From Synura sp. LO234KE (Eukaryota > Sar > Synurophyceae > Synurales > Mallomonadaceae): a stretch of DNA of 11,510 nt. The stretch covers positions 1 through 11,510 of the forward strand of contig VKHC01000504.1 in assembly GCA_015143735.1 (NCBI GenBank). Direction: 5' to 3'. Made by a program: the position numbers and the translations under genes. Below, one piece after another: positions 8,022-11,510 of the stretch. The notes under the pieces were generated by a model. The model had not been told where the DNA came from. It worked only from the letters and a program-made list of their open reading frames with translations, and searched no databases. Position 1 is the first letter of the stretch; the number at the start of each line of letters is the position of its first letter.

Positions 8022-9583
8022 TTAGGGACCCTGAATCAGGTCATCCAGATCACCATCCTCCAGTTCCTTGTCGTTCTCATCTCGCCGCTCCTCCTCTCGT
8101 TCCACTTCGCCCGCACCACCTAACTTAGAACCGACCTTGTCTTTTCCCTCTCGCTGATCCTCCTCTCCAACGTCATCAAACACGGCCCACTTCTTCCAGC
8201 TCACCTCTAGATTTCTGCCAGTAATTGCCCGCCAGCGATCATTAAATATATCGATCTTATTTCTCTCCTTCAACTTTTTCATAAGCTTCTTGCTGGCAGG
8301 TATCACGCCCTCGTGTCTCATGACCTGGTTTGATTGCGTCTTGAACGACCAATTATTCGTCACGTTGTCTTTCTCCCATTCCCCGTACGAAAATACATCA
8401 AAATCATACTTTCTTCCGAGGGCGGCGGTTTCTAACTCCACTTGCCGGACGCGGCGGGATCTCATCTTCGCAGCATATCGGTCATTGATAGCTTTCACTT
8501 TTGCTTCAGCGCGCAGCCGTCTGTCTTCTAGAATTTTCTGGTGTCTCTCCTGTATTCGTAATAGTGCAGCCGCTACCATGGCTTCTTGTTCACGTTGCGC
8601 TCGCTTCTGCTGCAGTAACTTCTGCACAACGCTAATTCTATCCTCTACCAACGTGCGGATGTCAGGGTCCGAGACATACGACAAAATATTTTTTCTTTTC
8701 ACGACAAAGATTTCATTGATATGAAGGACATCTGCATTAGCCGCCAACAGCATGGACACTATTTCCATATTACGGTTCATTACAGCGAAGTCCAACGCCG
8801 AGAAACCGCCTTTGTCGATGTGGTTCACATTCGCACCTTGTGATACAAGTGAACTCAGAACTTCGCTTATGTCTGTGAAATTCAAGAGCATACATTCTCA
8901 CCTTGAGATATAAGCCACTTCACGATCTTAATTTGAGCGGATGCTTTTGTCGGTGGTTGATTGAACATGCATGTCATTCCTAGGGGGGACTGACCGAGTT
9001 CATTCACGGGATTGACGTCGGCACCTGCCCTCCTCAACATGCGCATCGCTGTGTAGTGACAAAATCGTGCGCACCAGTGCATCGGAGTCATATAGAGCTC
9101 CGTTGAGTCCGGAATGTTTGGATTCGCTCTATTATTTAAAAGCCCATGTATCATGAAAAGAGAAATATGATAATCAGCACATTCATCTCCTAAGTGCCCA
9201 CCCGGGTTTTTCTTCGTATACGGTGGACCGTAGTCTATAAACGACTTTCCAACCCTGCGACGAACACTTTTCAAATAATCCAGAACTTCTTTCCACTCAC
9301 TTCCACCCTTCTTCTTCCTCTTACGTTTCACAATATTATCACCGTCTCTATCACCTAGCCCAAACGCTTCTAAAGGATCAGAATCATGATCAGATGATTC
9401 ACTACTATCATCTGATAAATCGTCGACTGAATAATTATCATCTTCTACACCACCTTCCTTCTCTTCAGGCAATTTGTTTTCTAAAGCGTCATCAAGCATA
9501 TTTTCAAACGCATTTTGTACTTTCAAGGCTTTATCTTGAGTTTTAGTTTTTTTGTCGGCTGCTATTGGTTGCCTCGACTGCAT
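8022..9583 (-). CDS. Ankyrin-repeat coiled-coil protein, two exons
   Basis: Exon 1 runs 9583-8902 and exon 2 8836-8022; joined they give 498 residues. The start has A at -3 and an in-frame TAG at 9628-9626. In order: a K/Q-rich start; an acidic serine-rich tract (about 39-83); a basic patch, KRKRKKK (87-93), that could be a nuclear signal; about three ankyrin repeats (roughly 138-270), with TPMHWCARFCHYTAMRMLRR, then GQSPLGMT with an insertion before KIVKWLISQGANVNHID, then FSALDFAVMNRNMEIVSMLL; a charged coiled coil (about 295-370) with an IQ-like LLRIQERHQ; a conserved-looking W-rich block (about 371-450, W381, W390, W429, W441, W444); and an acidic tail ending LDDLIQGP. Ankyrin repeats bind proteins; the partner is unknown. 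I do not recognise a named orthologue. A ciliary or cytoskeletal scaffold is only a guess from the coiled coil. The frame change between exons is explained by an intron rather than by damage. Confidence 0.8.
8837..8901 (-). other. 65-base intron of the ankyrin gene, alternative 29-base form
   Basis: The donor is CAAG|GTGAGA (8902/8901). The acceptor CACAAG|GTGCG (8837/8836) gives a 65-base phase-1 intron and a continuous ankyrin consensus, WLISQGANVNHID. A second acceptor, TTTCACAG|ACATA (8873/8872), gives a 29-base intron and is also in frame. It adds twelve residues, DISEVLSSLVSQ, between Q227 and G228. If unspliced, the frame stops at TGA (8884-8882). The 65-base form is preferred for the ankyrin fit and because the JTB intron is also about 60 bases, but the inner acceptor has the better pyrimidine run. 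Confidence 0.72.
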
Positions 9584-10778
9584 TTTGACTTCAAATTCTT
9601 TACATAAGTGGAAATTTGCTAGAACCTATTTTACCAATCTTTGAAGAGTTACAATTGCACTATGTCAGTTATTTCTTTTTTCTCGTGTGGAGATGAACCA
9701 CGGTTTGTCATTATAACTTATTGTAAAACAGTTTTCGGCTTTAGCTGGGTTATTATTAGGCGATCTAATTCTCGAAGCGCGCAGATTACCAAGCCGAATA
9801 AGGGCTGAAATGTTAAAACTAATGAAAAATACTTGAGAATATTAAGTAGCTTGATTTCATCCATTCATGTTTCCGTATTATCTCAATCCAAGGAATATGT
9901 GGGTAAAGGAATGAACTTCTTTATTAATTTCACTATAATATTCAACAATATTCTGCTTACTATAGTGCTAGATTTCAGTTGCTCTTTGTGAGATAATTGA
10001 TCACGGCTTCCCCGCTGATTTAATTTGAATGCATGAAGTTGTTTTGATGATTGTTTTCTCGAGCGCGCATCCATAAAATTCGTTGAAACTCGAATAGCTA
10101 GTATTGCTTAGATGTTGTCCAAAGATGAAGTGGGAAAGCCGACGACTATTCGATACGCGAGAATTACTCTACCATATTTCTAGCAAGATCCGTTGCAGAG
10201 TAAAGAACTCGGGATGCTGACAACAGCAACCTCAACTACTTCGATATCTTTCTATATAACTATTCTCTATAATACTCCAGAAAATGAAAAATAAAGTAAT
10301 CATAACTCTGGCGAGTAGCACATAACCATCCTCTATGCACCACTAAAAGGCAAGTACCGTTACCTAATAGGAGAAAAATGCCCTCTAATACTAGTAGGTA
10401 GTAGGAGATTCGATTTCTCCACTCCTGGTAATACTAGCTGGATTCTTATTAGCAGAGAGCAGACCTTTCAATCAGAGCACAAAGAAATCTCTGCTCGAGG
10501 TGTGTCGATTAAGCTGAAACCCATTTCTTTCACCACCATTGGTATAGTACTGCTAATCTACGAACGAAAAACACTACCTAGTGCCACACCACGACACGGG
10601 GGCCATCATACCGGCTGACGAGGAGCTGATGCGAATTTCGCCAACGACACTGGTTTCACCCCAAGAATCGAAAGCCGGACTCATGATTTAAATTGAGAAC
10701 AACAATCACAAAAATTGACCTATTAAGTTGCGGATACAAACTAAGGCGCAATCGATAATCGTTTATAACAGACTTTAA
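9584..10778. other. Intergenic between ankyrin and DENND4-like genes
   Basis: No gene is firmly supported. It must hold the ankyrin promoter and the DENND4-like 3' UTR. Two small - strand frames are worth recording. One is 63 codons, 10074-9883, starting MDARSRKQSSKQ and containing a donor-like GTAAGC at 9960. The other is 48 codons, 9864-9718, hydrophobic, with a good acceptor-like TTTCAG|CCC at 9805/9804. A 156-base intron between those sites would join them in phase 0. Further right, a - strand stretch near 10650-10575 ends in a donor-like CACTAG|GTAGTG and is open in one frame, so it could be a short exon. Around 10386-10437 TAATACTAG is repeated directly and brackets the dyad GGAGA...TCTCC. 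Confidence 0.35.
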
Positions 10779-11289
10779 CTACAAACGTGCACGATCGTGT
10801 TTTGTTTCCAGTGGAGGTGGGATAAGAACCGAAGCAGGAGTGAGGGACGAATTCGCACTGCAGAGAAGGAACGCACAAGGCAAACCGAGTAACCGAAATG
10901 CAACAATCAAATTCCAAAATATAACAGCGCCTTGCGAGAGTGGCGTCCTAACGCCCGCCGCCAACAGCGATGAAATGCCCTCGCTGAAGATGATGCTGTA
11001 AACTTGTCTCTGAAGTGCCCAAGGGCTGAGAAACCCGCACCACAGGGAGGAGCCCTTGCCTTCACTTCCCACCCAACCAGTCGCATTGCAATCGACTGTG
11101 AACCGAGGAACGAATTCTCGCTCACACACAGGACATCGCACTGTGTATCGGTTTGGATCAGGTGCCCACCCCGACCTGAGCTCTGCTAAAGTGAGAGGGT
11201 GACCACAACTTGGGTTCGGACAGGCCGTCCCAAATGGAGAAAATAAATCGATATGCAATCCGGGGAACAGCTGGTTTAGTGCGCGCTCA
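10779..11289 (-). CDS. DENND4: DENND4/Crag-like protein, C-terminal exon (5' partial)
   Basis: The reading frame enters from an upstream exon and ends at TAG 10781-10779. There is no ATG at its head: the frame continues upstream to a TAG at 11303-11301, so it must be spliced. Acceptors are TTTAG|TGAGC (11290/11289) or ACCAG|CTGTT (11271/11270). Visible features: FSPFGTACPNPSCGHPL (C at about 11222 and 11207), then ELRSGWAPDPN, RCPVC (about 11135-11124), EFVPRFTV, FLSPW and IFWNLIVAFRLLGLP (about 10925-10885). This order, a zinc-ribbon with GW-x-D-x-N between the cysteine pairs, then F-P-x-x-TV, LSP and FWNL-x-x-FR-x-L-x-LP, is that of the DENND4 C-terminus. DENND4 proteins are exchange factors for Rab10; their DENN domain would lie outside the window. 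Here the protein ends about 45 residues after FWNL, shorter than vertebrate members, which continue well over 100 residues. The tail may be truncated or a last exon missed. Confidence 0.7.
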
Positions 11290-11366
11290 CTAAATAGGAC
11301 CTAATAAGTGCAGTATGCAATAAATTTTAAACTGTTGCCATCCAGTACATCAAGATATAAAACTAC
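11290..11366 (-). other. Probable short intron of the DENND4-like gene (77 or 96 bases)
   Basis: The donor is ACTCAG|GTAGTT at 11367/11366. Two acceptors are frame-compatible with the downstream exon. TTTAG at 11290 gives 77 bases and phase 2, reading exon-to-exon ...QRSKL-S-ERALNQLFPGL. ACCAG at 11271 gives 96 bases and phase 0, reading ...PTLETQ-LFPGL. The 77-base choice is closer to the other intron sizes in the window. A family alignment of the residues just before the zinc ribbon would decide. Confidence 0.45.
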
Positions 11367-11510
11367 CTGAGTTTCGAGCGTTGGAGAGGCCGCGTGCACC
11401 CCGTCTCCCTCGCCTCTGTTGCAGCATAGGTGCGGCTGCCATTTCCACTGCAACGCCTCTGCGGAGGAGGGACCCGGGAGCGATACGACGGGATCGGGGA
11501 AGGAAGAACG
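11367..11510 (-). CDS. Probable upstream exon of the DENND4-like gene (partial, frame uncertain)
   Basis: This G+C-rich block runs off the right edge and ends at a good donor, CAG|GTAGTT. All three - strand frames are open across it, so openness alone does not choose the frame. One frame (phase 2 at the donor) gives an R/P-rich peptide ending CTRPLQRSKL; another (phase 0) ends AASPTLETQ. DENND4 proteins have a poorly conserved linker before the zinc ribbon, so lack of recognisable domains is expected. It could instead be intron or an unrelated CpG-rich segment. Confidence 0.35.

Noticed and set aside
8290-8724. 144-codon + strand open frame
   Set aside because: It lies entirely opposite the ankyrin gene's exon 2; its serine/cysteine/arginine-rich translation is the antisense of the coiled-coil codons and shows no motif.
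8882-8891. Frameshift or two separate genes at the ankyrin locus
   Set aside because: The two frames overlap with a stop and an ATG within ten bases, but GT-AG splice sites join them in phase and restore an ankyrin consensus, so an intron is simpler than damage.
10610-10680. Hammerhead ribozyme: CTGACGA followed later by GAAA and short CCGG arms
   Set aside because: The CCGG arms would pair stem I with stem III, which is the wrong topology, and no short stem II joins CTGACGA directly to GAAA.
1-11510. CRISPR arrays, bacterial operons, defence systems or insertion sequences
   Set aside because: There are no regularly spaced repeats, no Shine-Dalgarno-led gene strings, and the genes are animal families with spliceosomal introns.

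Overview
The window looks like nuclear DNA of an invertebrate animal. Two of the three recognisable genes belong to animal families (JTB and DENND4). The coding parts are broken by very short GT-AG introns: one of 62 bases, one of about 65 (or 29), and a probable one of 77 or 96. There are no bacterial operons and no ribosome-binding-site pattern. The sequence does not let me name a species. Flatworms, some arthropods and rotifers would all fit genes this compact next to decayed repeats.

Layout. Bases 1 to about 5990 hold no intact gene. They are pyrimidine-rich on the + strand and carry worn remnants of mobile elements: a gag-like or otherwise unidentified coding relic (about 294-1311), a possible retroelement RNase H fragment (about 4200-4350), two copies of a short interspersed repeat (2729-2855 and 5216-5336), and a cluster of inverted repeats (4585-4724). 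From about 5990 the sequence becomes richer in A+T and contains genes.

Three genes, all on the - strand, occupy the right half. First is a complete two-exon JTB-like gene (6610 down to 6180), a small type I membrane protein. Its first exon is only 43 codons long and is hidden under a longer open frame on the opposite strand. Second is a complete two-exon ankyrin-repeat protein of about 498 residues (9583 down to 8022), with an acidic N-terminus, about three ankyrin repeats and a long charged coiled coil. Third is the 3' end of a DENND4/Crag-like gene (from the right edge down to 10779), carrying the C-terminal zinc-ribbon and FWNL region of that Rab-GEF family. Between the JTB and ankyrin genes lie a degenerate CT-rich minisatellite (about 7040-7490) and a probable third copy of the interspersed repeat (about 7757-7843).

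The three genes have no obvious shared job, and nothing suggests an operon; they are simply neighbours on one strand. I found no convincing new multi-gene system. The points most worth a second look are the ankyrin-gene intron, whose two boundaries sit in a near-identical 20-base direct repeat and which has two usable acceptors, and the JTB gene that simple ORF calling misses.
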